Assembly: GCF_016342265.1 (NCBI RefSeq) | Contig: NZ_JAEIOS010000012.1 | Location: 1 to 64,000, forward strand | Length of the DNA: 64,000 nucleotides | Reading direction: 5' to 3' | Source of the DNA: Corynebacterium meridianum | GTDB taxonomy: Bacteria > Actinomycetota > Actinomycetes > Mycobacteriales > Mycobacteriaceae | Shown: piece by piece, positions 56,873 through 64,000 of the stretch | Numbering within the stretch: the stretch's first letter is position 1 | Layout: each line of letters begins with the position of its first letter | Made by a program: the position numbers and the translations under genes | Notes under the pieces: generated by a model | What the model was told of the DNA's origin: nothing | What the model saw: only the letters and a program-made list of their open reading frames with translations | The model's database searches: none

Positions 56873-57403
56873 CTATGCGGTCTGCGTTTCAGAGCCCTCT
56901 GGATAGGGGGTTGGTGTGAGGTCCCTGTGTTCGTCATCGGGGACGTCATCCTGCTGTCGGCTCGACCAGGCCGGAGACATTCCAGGCATGAACCACGTGA
57001 TCGCCGCGGCCAGGCCAGCTGCCCCCGCGGGGGCCCACGGGTACCAGCTGGCCGGGGTGAAGAAGAACACGAGAGCGCACGTCACGGTCGCAATCAGCCA
57101 GAGAAGAGGGACGAGAATGTCGAGACGGAGACTCCGGACGACCCCGTATTCCGCCCAATCCTCGCCGGGAAAACGTGAGCGGGCCTCGTTGCGGATCTTC
57201 CGCCGCATCTTGAGACTGTTCGCGATGAGACAGAACATCAGCAGTCCGAACCCCACTCCGGCCACGATGAGCTCGCCCGCCGCCGCGCCGAAGGCGAACA
57301 CCGCGACGGACACCGTCATCCCCACCCTCTCTCCCCTGGTCGGGGGGAGGGGTGTGGCCGGGTCGACGTCGGGGTAGAGGCGATCGAATGTGTTCTCGCT
57401 CAT
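56873..57403 (-). CDS. Four-helix membrane protein of unknown function
   Basis: The 176-residue protein begins at ATG 57403 (MSENTFDRLYPDVDP). It has four membrane helices near 27-46, 47-62, 97-116 and 122-142, with a basic loop KMRRKIRNEARSRFPGEDW between pairs. The C-terminus is soluble and acidic. No family could be named. It is divergent from htaA, and the DtxR-like box at 57468 lies between the two, so iron control of this gene is possible. Confidence 0.75.
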   Translation of the reverse strand: MSENTFDRLYPDVDPATPLPPTRGERVGMTVSVAVFAFGAAAGELIVAGVGFGLLMFCLIANSLKMRRKIRNEARSRFPGEDWAEYGVVRSLRLDILVPLLWLIATVTCALVFFFTPASWYPWAPAGAAGLAAAITWFMPGMSPAWSSRQQDDVPDDEHRDLTPTPYPEGSETQTA

Positions 57404-57467
57404 GATTGCTGCGGCTATCCTTAGTGCGGGGGGTGGGGTGCGGGGTTCCGAATGTTCGGCGAGTCCG

Positions 57468-57486
57468 TTAGGTTAGTCTAGCCTGG
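57468..57486. promoter_or_regulatory. DtxR box upstream of htaA
   Basis: TTAGGTTAGTCTAGCCTGG agrees at 15 of 19 positions with the iron-repressor consensus TTAGGTTAGCCTAACCTAA. A -10-like TAGTCT lies inside it. DtxR with Fe(II) should block heme-uptake transcription here. Confidence 0.85.
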
Positions 57487-57646
57487 TGAAATGTAAAGTG
57501 GTCCACCCGTTATCCGGAATCTCCGGTAGGTGGTACGCGGGCTCGCGCTCCGATCACGGCACCCGGCATTCATCCCCGGGGTAGACCCCTCGTCAAACCA
57601 CCGTTTCAGGCATCAACAACATCTGCACCCCAAGAAAGGACGACGC

Positions 57647-59638
57647 ATGACCCTGCGTTCGCCATTCAACCGACCGGTACGTCGTGCCGCCGCCACCGCT
57701 GCCGCCACCGCGGTCGTGGGGCTCATGGTCCTGCCCGTCCTCCCGGCCACCGCTGAAGACTGCTCCGAGTCCTACACCAAGATCGACGGGGCAATGCGGT
57801 GGGGCTTCAAGAAGTCCTTCCTCTCCTACATCCGGTCCGGTGGGACCCGGGGAGGGTGGGACCTCGACGGAATGAGCTTCGACAGTGGCTCAGAGCAATT
57901 CGTGCTCACCCCGGACCCGAACGCGATGAAGGTCGTTGACGAGGACACCGCCACGATTCCCCTGCAGGGATCCCTGCGGTTCTTCGGGCATGAAGGTGAA
58001 GGCGGCCAGGGCCCCGGAGAATACGCCCTCGACTTCACGCTCTCCGACATGAAGCTCGTCGTCGACGGGACCAATGCCACGCTCGTCGCAGATTACAAGG
58101 GGCTGGAACTCGAGGAAGGTACGACGAACGTCGCCGGGGAGACCAGCGCCGATGATGCGGACTTCATGGACATACGCCTCTCGCAGGCCCCCGATTTCAC
58201 GTCCGGGTCCCTGGACTTCACCGGTAGCGTCAACCTGTCCTCCGCCGGCGCGGCCATCTTCGCCGGTTTCTACCAGCCGGGACAGGAGTTCGACGATATC
58301 GCGCTGAGTGCCACACTCGAGAAGGTCTGCGGCAAGCAGCCTTCCACAGGCGGCGCAGCCGGCGGCGGAAAGAGTACCGGAACCAAGTCCGTCGGCATCG
58401 ATGCGGTCAACTCCGTCAATGATCACCTCGTTTCCCTGAACAACCTCATGGGGACCGCCGACAAGTTCATCGGGAACAGTGACAAGCTGTACAAGCGGTT
58501 CTCCGACGACCGGAAGGCCCTCACCGGTAGGGGGACCTCCGCTGAAGGTAAGTCCGCAGCTGGTGGGACCACGGGTACGACAGGCGGCAAGTCCACCGCA
58601 GCGACCGGTGGTGGCGGCAAGTCCACCGGGACCGGTGCGGCAAAGAACCCCGCAGTCGGGAACACCGGTGCCGTATCCGTCGGCGCGGCCGCCGGTCGCG
58701 GGAACACCTCAGATGCCGGGACCGCCGGTGCGAATCCGGGCGGCGGAGACGTCTGCACCGACGATGGTTCGCTCGGCGTGGTCGAAGCCCAGGCCGCATG
58801 GGGCGTCAAGACCTCATTCCAGACCTACATCTCCGGGACGATCGCCAACGGAGGATGGGAACTCAACGGTGTCGGGCACAGCAACGGACAGTTCCTCTTC
58901 TCCGGAAACTCCGGTGCCGTCAACCCCTCCGCCGGAACCGGATCCCTGCTCATGCCCGGGTCGGTGAGGTTCACCGGACACGGTGGAATACTCGACCTCA
59001 CCATCGCTGATCTGGAGATCCAGTGGAACGGAAACTCCGGTGTCATCATCGCGGATGTCACATCGAATGACATGGAAGGAGCCTCGAACAGCTACGGTCG
59101 CGTGGCCATCGCCAACCTGGCATTCAGCCAGCTGGACGTGACTTCCGACGCCGTGGCCGGTCAGACCAGTTCGGTCACCCTGACCCAGGCGGGATCCTCG
59201 GCGTTCGCCGACTTCTACCCCGAGGGTCAAGAGATGGCGCCACTCAGTTTCGCTGCGGCACTCGGAGGATCAGCCAGTTGCGCTGCCGGCCAGGGTGGAA
59301 ACGCCGCCGCATCCGGCGGTACGGGCGGAGGTGGTGGAGCCGCGGCACGGCTCGGCGCGAAAGCAGGCGGGGCAGCGGGCTCGGCCGCCAAGAAACCCGG
59401 TCTACCCGGAGTGACAGGTAAAACGGACGGCGACGGTAGTTTCCGTGCGGACAAGGGCGGGTCAGGAAAGTTCAAGATCAAGTCCACCGGCCCCTCCGCC
59501 GAATCCCCGGACACCGAGAATGTGGCGGTCAGCAGTGAAACCGGGACATTGGTCACACCGCTCCTGCTGATTCTCGCCGCCTTCGTCGTCGCCGGTGCCA
59601 CCCTGACCTCGTTCGTCTCCCGGAACCCGATGGGATAG
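57647..59638 (+). CDS. htaA: Surface heme/hemoglobin-binding protein HtaA
   Basis: The 663-residue protein has a signal peptide (1-37), two HtaA (CR) domains and a C-terminal membrane anchor (about 634-655). CR1 starts near 38 and CR2 near 370, with conserved heme-binding tyrosines in KKSFLSYI (Y61) and KTSFQTYI (Y394). Between them lie helical and Thr/Gly/Ala-rich linkers. HtaA captures heme at the surface and passes it to HmuT. ATG at 57647 has AAGAAAGGA upstream. It is the first gene of the heme locus, under a DtxR box. The domain order and neighbours match C. diphtheriae htaA. Confidence 0.94.
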   Translation: MTLRSPFNRPVRRAAATAAATAVVGLMVLPVLPATAEDCSESYTKIDGAMRWGFKKSFLSYIRSGGTRGGWDLDGMSFDSGSEQFVLTPDPNAMKVVDEDTATIPLQGSLRFFGHEGEGGQGPGEYALDFTLSDMKLVVDGTNATLVADYKGLELEEGTTNVAGETSADDADFMDIRLSQAPDFTSGSLDFTGSVNLSSAGAAIFAGFYQPGQEFDDIALSATLEKVCGKQPSTGGAAGGGKSTGTKSVGIDAVNSVNDHLVSLNNLMGTADKFIGNSDKLYKRFSDDRKALTGRGTSAEGKSAAGGTTGTTGGKSTAATGGGGKSTGTGAAKNPAVGNTGAVSVGAAAGRGNTSDAGTAGANPGGGDVCTDDGSLGVVEAQAAWGVKTSFQTYISGTIANGGWELNGVGHSNGQFLFSGNSGAVNPSAGTGSLLMPGSVRFTGHGGILDLTIADLEIQWNGNSGVIIADVTSNDMEGASNSYGRVAIANLAFSQLDVTSDAVAGQTSSVTLTQAGSSAFADFYPEGQEMAPLSFAAALGGSASCAAGQGGNAAASGGTGGGGGAAARLGAKAGGAAGSAAKKPGLPGVTGKTDGDGSFRADKGGSGKFKIKSTGPSAESPDTENVAVSSETGTLVTPLLLILAAFVVAGATLTSFVSRNPMG

Positions 59639-59705
59639 CCGGAAACCGGAATGCTCCTGAAGCGCTCCCACTGACTCAAACTCTCCCCGCGAAAGGTCCT
59701 CAACG

Positions 59706-60836
59706 TTGTCGAACAACCGCCACAATCTCCGATCACGGCTCACCCGAAAGGCGTTCGCGACAGTTATCTCACTGGCGTGCACGGCCTCCGTGCTGGCCGG
59801 TTGTTCCGGCTCCGACGGTGATGCAGCACCGGAGCGGGCGTCCGCCGCACCCGCGGTCAGCGCCGAGCTGCCCGAATTGCCCGATCCGGCGGATCTCCCG
59901 GATCCGCGCACAATCACCGGCGTCAGCGCAGTCACCGGGGTCGGGGAACCCGTTCCGGTCACGGACGATCCCCAGCCCCAGCTGCCGGTCGAACTGACTG
60001 ATGCTGACGGGTACGACGTGGTGGTGGACGATGTCTCCCGGATTCTCGCGCTCGATCTCTACGGTGCCTATACGAAGACCCTCATCGGCCTGGGGATGCG
60101 AGATTCGATCATCGGGCGGACCGTCAGCTCCGACGAACCCTCCCTCGCCAATCTCCCGGTGGTGACCCAGGGCGGCCACAACATCAACGTCGAAGCCGTA
60201 CTCGAACTCAATCCCAGTCTGGTCATCGTCGATCACTCGATCGGACCGCGCGAGGCCATCGACCAGATCCGTGACGTCGGTGTTCCGGTGGTCGTCATGG
60301 AGCCACTCCACACCGTCGACGGAATCAGCGAGGACATAAACACTCTCGGCAGCGTCGTCGGACTGCCCGACGACGCGGAGGTGCTCGCCGAGCGCTCCGT
60401 CAAGCAGTACGAGCAGGCCGTGGCGGACATCCGAACCATAACCCCGGAAGACCCGCTGCGCATGGCGTTTCTCTATGCACGAGGTACCGGTGGTGTCTTC
60501 TTCATCCTCGGAGAAGAAGACGGTGTGAACGAGCTGATCAAGGGCGTCGGCGGCATCGACGTCGCCACGGAGAACGGCATCCGTACCGCGTCTCCGGCCA
60601 ATGCCGAGTCCCTGGCCAAACTCAATCCCGATGTATTCATCATGATGGAGAAGGGGCTGGAGTCCACCAACGGAGTAGACGGTCTGCTGGAGCGTCCCGG
60701 TGTCGCCCAGACCATCGCCGGACAGAACCGCCGGATAGTCACGGTTCCGGATGGCCAGGCGCTCGCTTTCGGACCACAGACCGGCGATCTCCTCGAACGT
60801 CTCGCCATCGAGCTCTACGCCCCGGAGAAAAAGTAG
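59706..60836 (+). CDS. hmuT: Heme-binding lipoprotein HmuT
   Basis: The 376-residue cluster A-II binding protein is a lipoprotein (lipobox VLAGC, C33) that receives heme from HtaA. Heme ligands known from C. diphtheriae HmuT are conserved in context: H158 in TQGGHNINVE, and Y257 with R259 in FLYARG. The start codon is TTG at 59706. A long acidic Pro-rich lead (about 40-100) precedes the domain. The next gene, hmuU, starts directly after the stop. Confidence 0.95.
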   Translation: MSNNRHNLRSRLTRKAFATVISLACTASVLAGCSGSDGDAAPERASAAPAVSAELPELPDPADLPDPRTITGVSAVTGVGEPVPVTDDPQPQLPVELTDADGYDVVVDDVSRILALDLYGAYTKTLIGLGMRDSIIGRTVSSDEPSLANLPVVTQGGHNINVEAVLELNPSLVIVDHSIGPREAIDQIRDVGVPVVVMEPLHTVDGISEDINTLGSVVGLPDDAEVLAERSVKQYEQAVADIRTITPEDPLRMAFLYARGTGGVFFILGEEDGVNELIKGVGGIDVATENGIRTASPANAESLAKLNPDVFIMMEKGLESTNGVDGLLERPGVAQTIAGQNRRIVTVPDGQALAFGPQTGDLLERLAIELYAPEKK

Positions 60837-61916
60837 GTGGCGGCGTCGACAACCGCACCCGTGCGGGAGCAACCGGAGTCAATACGTGACCGGAATGCCT
60901 TCCAGGCCAGGCGGCGCAACCGGATCATTCTCTTCATCGTCCTCGTGCTGCTGCTCATCGGTACGACGATTTTCTCGGTTGTCGTCGGGCAGTACACGCT
61001 GGACGCCTCTGAACTCCCGGGACTTCTCCTGGCCGGGCCCGGGCAGGATTCGATCCAACAGTCCGTCCTGTGGAACATCCGGTTGCCCCGGCTGGTGCTC
61101 GGCATCATCGTCGGCGCCGCCCTCGGGGTGGCCGGCGCGCTGATGCAGGCTGTGTTCGCGAACCCGCTCGCGGAACCGAGCGTCATCGGCGTCACCTCAG
61201 GTGCCGGGGTCGGCGCAGCGGTCGTGATTGTCTTCAACTGGAACTGGTTGGGCACGTCCACGGTTCCGGCGGCGGCATTCGTGACGGCCGTCATCACCAC
61301 GGTGGTCGTCTACCAGCTCGCGAGACACGACGGACAGGTCCACGTCCTCAACCTGATCCTGACGGGCATCGCGGTCAACGCGGTGTGCGGTGCCGCCATC
61401 TCACTCCTGGTCTACATAGCGCCCGCCACCTCCCGGGAGCAGATCATCTTCTGGCAGATGGGATCCCTGAACGGTGCCCAGTGGAAGTACGTCACGGTTG
61501 TACTGCCGATCATCGTCGTCGGGGTGATCATATCCCTGCTTCTCGGGAGCGCCCTCGACATTCTCGCCCTCGGGGACAAGGCCGCGGGGCATATCGGTGT
61601 CAACGTGCAGACTGTCCGAATCACCGCGATCGGCGCATCGACGTTGCTGACCGCGGGAGCGGTCGCTTACGCGGGACTCATCGGATTCGTCGGTCTGATC
61701 ATCCCGCACCTTCTGAGAGGGATTACCGGACCGTCCAACAAGATTCTGATGCCGGCATCCGCTCTCGCGGGGGCAGTGCTCATCGGGCTGTCGGACATCG
61801 CAGCCCGAACGCTCATCGCCTTCGCGGATCTACCCATCGGTATCTTCACCGCGATCGTCGGTGGTCCCACATTCTTCATTCTGCTGCGCCGCATGATGCG
61901 GCGGGGGAGGGCGTGA
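60837..61916 (+). CDS. hmuU: Heme ABC transporter permease HmuU
   Basis: The 359-residue FecCD/BtuC-type permease has about ten membrane helices. The signature NPLAEPSVIGVTSGAGVGAA and the coupling motif IGFVGLIIPHLLRGITGPSNK are intact. GTG at 60837 follows the hmuT stop without a gap. It has a cytoplasmic N-terminal lead of about 30 residues. Forms the channel for heme with HmuV. Confidence 0.95.
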   Translation: MAASTTAPVREQPESIRDRNAFQARRRNRIILFIVLVLLLIGTTIFSVVVGQYTLDASELPGLLLAGPGQDSIQQSVLWNIRLPRLVLGIIVGAALGVAGALMQAVFANPLAEPSVIGVTSGAGVGAAVVIVFNWNWLGTSTVPAAAFVTAVITTVVVYQLARHDGQVHVLNLILTGIAVNAVCGAAISLLVYIAPATSREQIIFWQMGSLNGAQWKYVTVVLPIIVVGVIISLLLGSALDILALGDKAAGHIGVNVQTVRITAIGASTLLTAGAVAYAGLIGFVGLIIPHLLRGITGPSNKILMPASALAGAVLIGLSDIAARTLIAFADLPIGIFTAIVGGPTFFILLRRMMRRGRA

Positions 61917-61917
61917 C

Positions 61918-62739
61918 GTGAGCATCCTCGAAACACGCGACGTGAGCATAGCCTTCGGCGAACGGGTCCTACTGCGGGACGTCTCAATCACCGCCAACGC
62001 CGGGGAAGTCCTCGGTCTCATCGGTCCCAACGGTGCCGGAAAGTCGACGCTCCTCTCGGCTATCAGCGGAGACATTCCCCTGCGCAGCGGCAGTATCTCG
62101 ATCAATGGCCTTGACCCCACCACAGCAACGCCCCTGGAACTTGCGAGGACCCGTTCGGTCATGCTGCAGGACGTCTCCGTGTCCTTCGCCTTCCTCGTCC
62201 GCGATGTAGTAGCCATGGGACGTCGGCCCTGGGCCCGCACGAAGCGGGCGAAGAACGATGAAGCACTGATCGATGCGGCGTTGAAGGCGACGGAGGTCGA
62301 TCATCTCGCAGAGCGGGACATCATGACGTTGTCGGGCGGGGAGCGCGCCCGGGTGGCGCTTTCCCGTGTCCTCGCCCAGCAGACCCCTGTCGTTCTGCTC
62401 GACGAGCCGACGGCGGCGCTCGACATCGGACACCAGGAACAGGCGCTTGGACTCGCACGGGGAATGGCCCGTGCCGGTGCCGCTGTGGTTGTCGTCCTGC
62501 ACGATCTCAATGCGGCCGGCGCCTACTGTGACCGCATTGCCTGTCTCGCCAAAGGCGGCGTCGCAGCCCAGGGAACTGTCGAAGATGTCTACACGGAAGA
62601 GATCCTCAGTGAGGTCTACGACTGGCCCATCGAGGTTCTCCGCCCCCATCCCGGACAGTTCCAGGTCGTCCCGGAACGGGGAATGGGCAAGAAAACCAGC
62701 TCTGCGGCCGGTGAGCTTTTCGCCCTCATACACACCTGA
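61918..62739 (+). CDS. hmuV: Heme ABC transporter ATPase HmuV
   Basis: The 273-residue ATPase has Walker A GPNGAGKST (36-44), signature LSGGERARVALSR and Walker B PVVLLDEPTAALDIGHQ. GTG at 61918 begins right after hmuU. It drives heme import through HmuU and completes the htaA-hmuTUV unit. An htaB-like gene follows after 35 bases. Confidence 0.95.
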   Translation: MSILETRDVSIAFGERVLLRDVSITANAGEVLGLIGPNGAGKSTLLSAISGDIPLRSGSISINGLDPTTATPLELARTRSVMLQDVSVSFAFLVRDVVAMGRRPWARTKRAKNDEALIDAALKATEVDHLAERDIMTLSGGERARVALSRVLAQQTPVVLLDEPTAALDIGHQEQALGLARGMARAGAAVVVVLHDLNAAGAYCDRIACLAKGGVAAQGTVEDVYTEEILSEVYDWPIEVLRPHPGQFQVVPERGMGKKTSSAAGELFALIHT

Positions 62740-62774
62740 TCAACTTCATAAACCATCATCTCACAAGGAGAATA

Positions 62775-63773
62775 ATGAACAACACCACAAAGACATCCGT
62801 ATCTCTCATCGCAGGCACGGCATTACTCGCTGCGGGACTCACCGCCCCTACTGCGTTTGCGGAGGATGAAGCTCCGAAGTGTGTGACGTCTGTTGGTGAT
62901 GGTAAGGCCGAGTGGTCGATCAAGAAGAGTTACCTGAATTATTTGACGTTGCCGATCACTTTGGGTGAGGTCATTGTTTCTGACGGTGTGACCATCGATA
63001 ACCCGAAGACGGGTCCGTTCGAGTTCGAGGTTGATCCGGAGCGTTCCTCGGTTGAGTCCGCGTCGAAGGGTGTGTTCGGGCTGAAGGGCACGATCGATAT
63101 TCACGGTCACAAGAAGGGTGATGAGTGGGAGCTTGATCAGACCATTTCGGATGCGAAGATCGCGGTTGATGGTACGTCGGGTCAGATCATCGTGGACTTT
63201 TCCTCGGCGCGGTACCCCAATCCGGGCGGCCTTCCGCCCTACACCGGTGACGATGTGGTTATCGCGGATGTGACGTGGGATTCTGCGCCGAATCTGGTTG
63301 CCGGTGCTGTTGATCTTTCTGGTGCTGATGTGAAGTTGACTGAGGTGGGGGCTACTGAGCTTTTCGCCCAGTTCTATCCGGAGGGCCAGGAGCTGGCGCC
63401 GGTGAGTGTTGCGGCGACGTTGGTTGAGAAGTGTGAGTCGCCGGAGCCGAGCACCACGGTCGCGCCGAGCACGACTGCCGCACCGAGCACGACGGCTGCT
63501 CCGAGCACCACGGTCGCGCCGACCACGACGGCTGCCCCGAGCACGACGGCTGCTCCGACCACGACGGCTGCACCGACCACGACGGCCGCTCCGACCACGA
63601 CGGCCGCTCCAGACGACGACGAGAGCGTGCAGGGATCCACTATCGGACCAGAGCTCATCAAGACACTGATGACCAGCCCCATCAACGGAATCATGAGCAT
63701 TTTCGTGATGCTTGGTGCAGGAGCGATCTTCGGTGTCGTGCTTCAGCATCTCGCATTGCTCTTCAAAAGATAA
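62775..63773 (+). CDS. htaB: Surface protein with one HtaA domain (HtaB-like)
   Basis: The 332-residue protein has a signal peptide (1-29, ending AFA), one HtaA (CR) domain with KKSYLNYL (Y56 aligned with the heme tyrosine of HtaA), a TTAAP-type repeat stalk (about 225-278) and a C-terminal membrane helix (about 305-327). The position after hmuV is that of htaB in C. diphtheriae, so heme binding is likely. The codon style changes inside the gene: the first 30 codons and the part after the stalk use C-ended codons, while much of the domain uses T/G-ended ones, as if recombined from a lower-GC relative. A GGAG site precedes ATG at 62775. Confidence 0.88.
   Translation: MNNTTKTSVSLIAGTALLAAGLTAPTAFAEDEAPKCVTSVGDGKAEWSIKKSYLNYLTLPITLGEVIVSDGVTIDNPKTGPFEFEVDPERSSVESASKGVFGLKGTIDIHGHKKGDEWELDQTISDAKIAVDGTSGQIIVDFSSARYPNPGGLPPYTGDDVVIADVTWDSAPNLVAGAVDLSGADVKLTEVGATELFAQFYPEGQELAPVSVAATLVEKCESPEPSTTVAPSTTAAPSTTAAPSTTVAPTTTAAPSTTAAPTTTAAPTTTAAPTTTAAPDDDESVQGSTIGPELIKTLMTSPINGIMSIFVMLGAGAIFGVVLQHLALLFKR
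63447..63608 (+). repeat. 18-bp tandem repeat that encodes the stalk
   Basis: Nine consecutive 18-base units encode P-[ST]-T-T-[AV]-A. Units differ by a few bases. They form a Thr/Pro-rich, extended stalk that should place the heme domain beyond the wall; copy number may vary between strains. Confidence 0.85.
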
Positions 63774-63913
63774 CGACTGGTGCAGCGTGAAGATGGCGAT
63801 GCACCCCCGCATCCCTCATCCGCAGTCGGGTCCCAGGCTCTGCATTGTTGTCTCGAACAGCGTGTTTAATTGAATTAGGCGCATCTCGAACCAGTGGAAT
63901 AGCCACCTGAGCG

Positions 63914-63956
63914 TTGACTATATTGCCTAACCTTAGTAGGTTGAGCCTAGCCTCAA
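63914..63956 (+). promoter_or_regulatory. Promoter with DtxR-like palindrome at the right edge
   Basis: TTGACT (63914-63919) and TAGGTT (63937-63942) have a 17-base spacer. TTGAG (63941-63945) and CTCAA (63952-63956) are inverted around CCTAGC, and nearby GCCTAACCTTAG resembles half a DtxR box. The promoter reads rightward toward a gene outside the window, probably another iron-regulated gene. Confidence 0.55.
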
Positions 63957-64000
63957 TTAATTTGGCCTACTTGGTCGAAACATCATTCTAGGAGCTTGGT

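Noticed and set aside
63447-63608. Regularly spaced short repeats, CRISPR-like at first sight
   Set aside because: The units are 18 bp, directly adjacent without spacers, in frame, and encode a Thr/Pro stalk.

Overview
The window comes from a GC-rich actinobacterium and is almost certainly a Corynebacterium (order Mycobacteriales). Supporting evidence: the sigD - anti-sigma-D - DUF5319 - guaB - guaB3 - guaA gene order shared by corynebacteria and mycobacteria; a CIRCE-controlled groES-groEL1 with a histidine-ended GroEL1; an mntABCD-mntR manganese operon and an htaA-hmuTUV heme-uptake locus of the C. diphtheriae type; DtxR-box-like sites; and metI-metN-metQ back to back with dnaE2. No rRNA, tRNA, CRISPR array, transposase or phage gene was seen.

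Layout. 1-2670: a low-GC, 5'-truncated TPR protein and an AT-rich gap, probably acquired DNA. 2671-7255: tsaB-rimI-tsaD (tRNA t6A synthesis and N-acetylation), a small conserved protein and a secreted cutinase fused to a PKD domain. 7328-9386: CIRCE, groES, groEL1. 9540-16071: an Hsp90 (HtpG) gene followed by a large TPR protein and a tandemly duplicated pair of YbjN-fold genes, a possible dedicated chaperone module. 16329-23032: sigD, rsdA, DUF5319 and the GMP-synthesis genes. 23105-29496: an excalibur lipoprotein, an orphan 8-TM protein, and a PspC-type envelope-stress two-component locus whose response regulator is split by an in-frame amber codon. 29584-32049 and 43719-46909: the two halves of an SOS mutasome (imuA'-imuB and dnaE2), each with a LexA-box-like site. 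32059-40555: an AMIN lipoprotein, a sucrase/ferredoxin-like protein and a reduced Pel-like polysaccharide locus (PelF - GHL15-like hydrolase - PelG - PelF). 40714-43481: the methionine importer metQNI. 46949-48882: two bacterial PH-domain membrane proteins. 49003-53797: mntABCD-mntR. 53807-56762: trmL, folD, DUF3017, metX. 56873-63773: a membrane protein and the heme-uptake locus htaA-hmuTUV-htaB. The right edge carries a promoter with a DtxR-like palindrome that reads out of the window.

How the parts work together. Metal and cofactor economy is a strong theme: Mn import with its own repressor, heme import under a DtxR box, and methionine import and synthesis that share a 20-bp palindromic operator at metQ and metX. 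Stress handling is the second theme: GroES/GroEL1, the HtpG-TPR-YbjN cluster, SigD/RsdA, the PspC two-component system and the SOS mutasome.

The most novel-looking items are the HtpG-TPR-YbjN module, the PelF-GHL15-PelG-PelF locus with its structured AT-rich leader, the amber-interrupted response regulator, and paired perfect palindromes between converging genes at 40600-40695.
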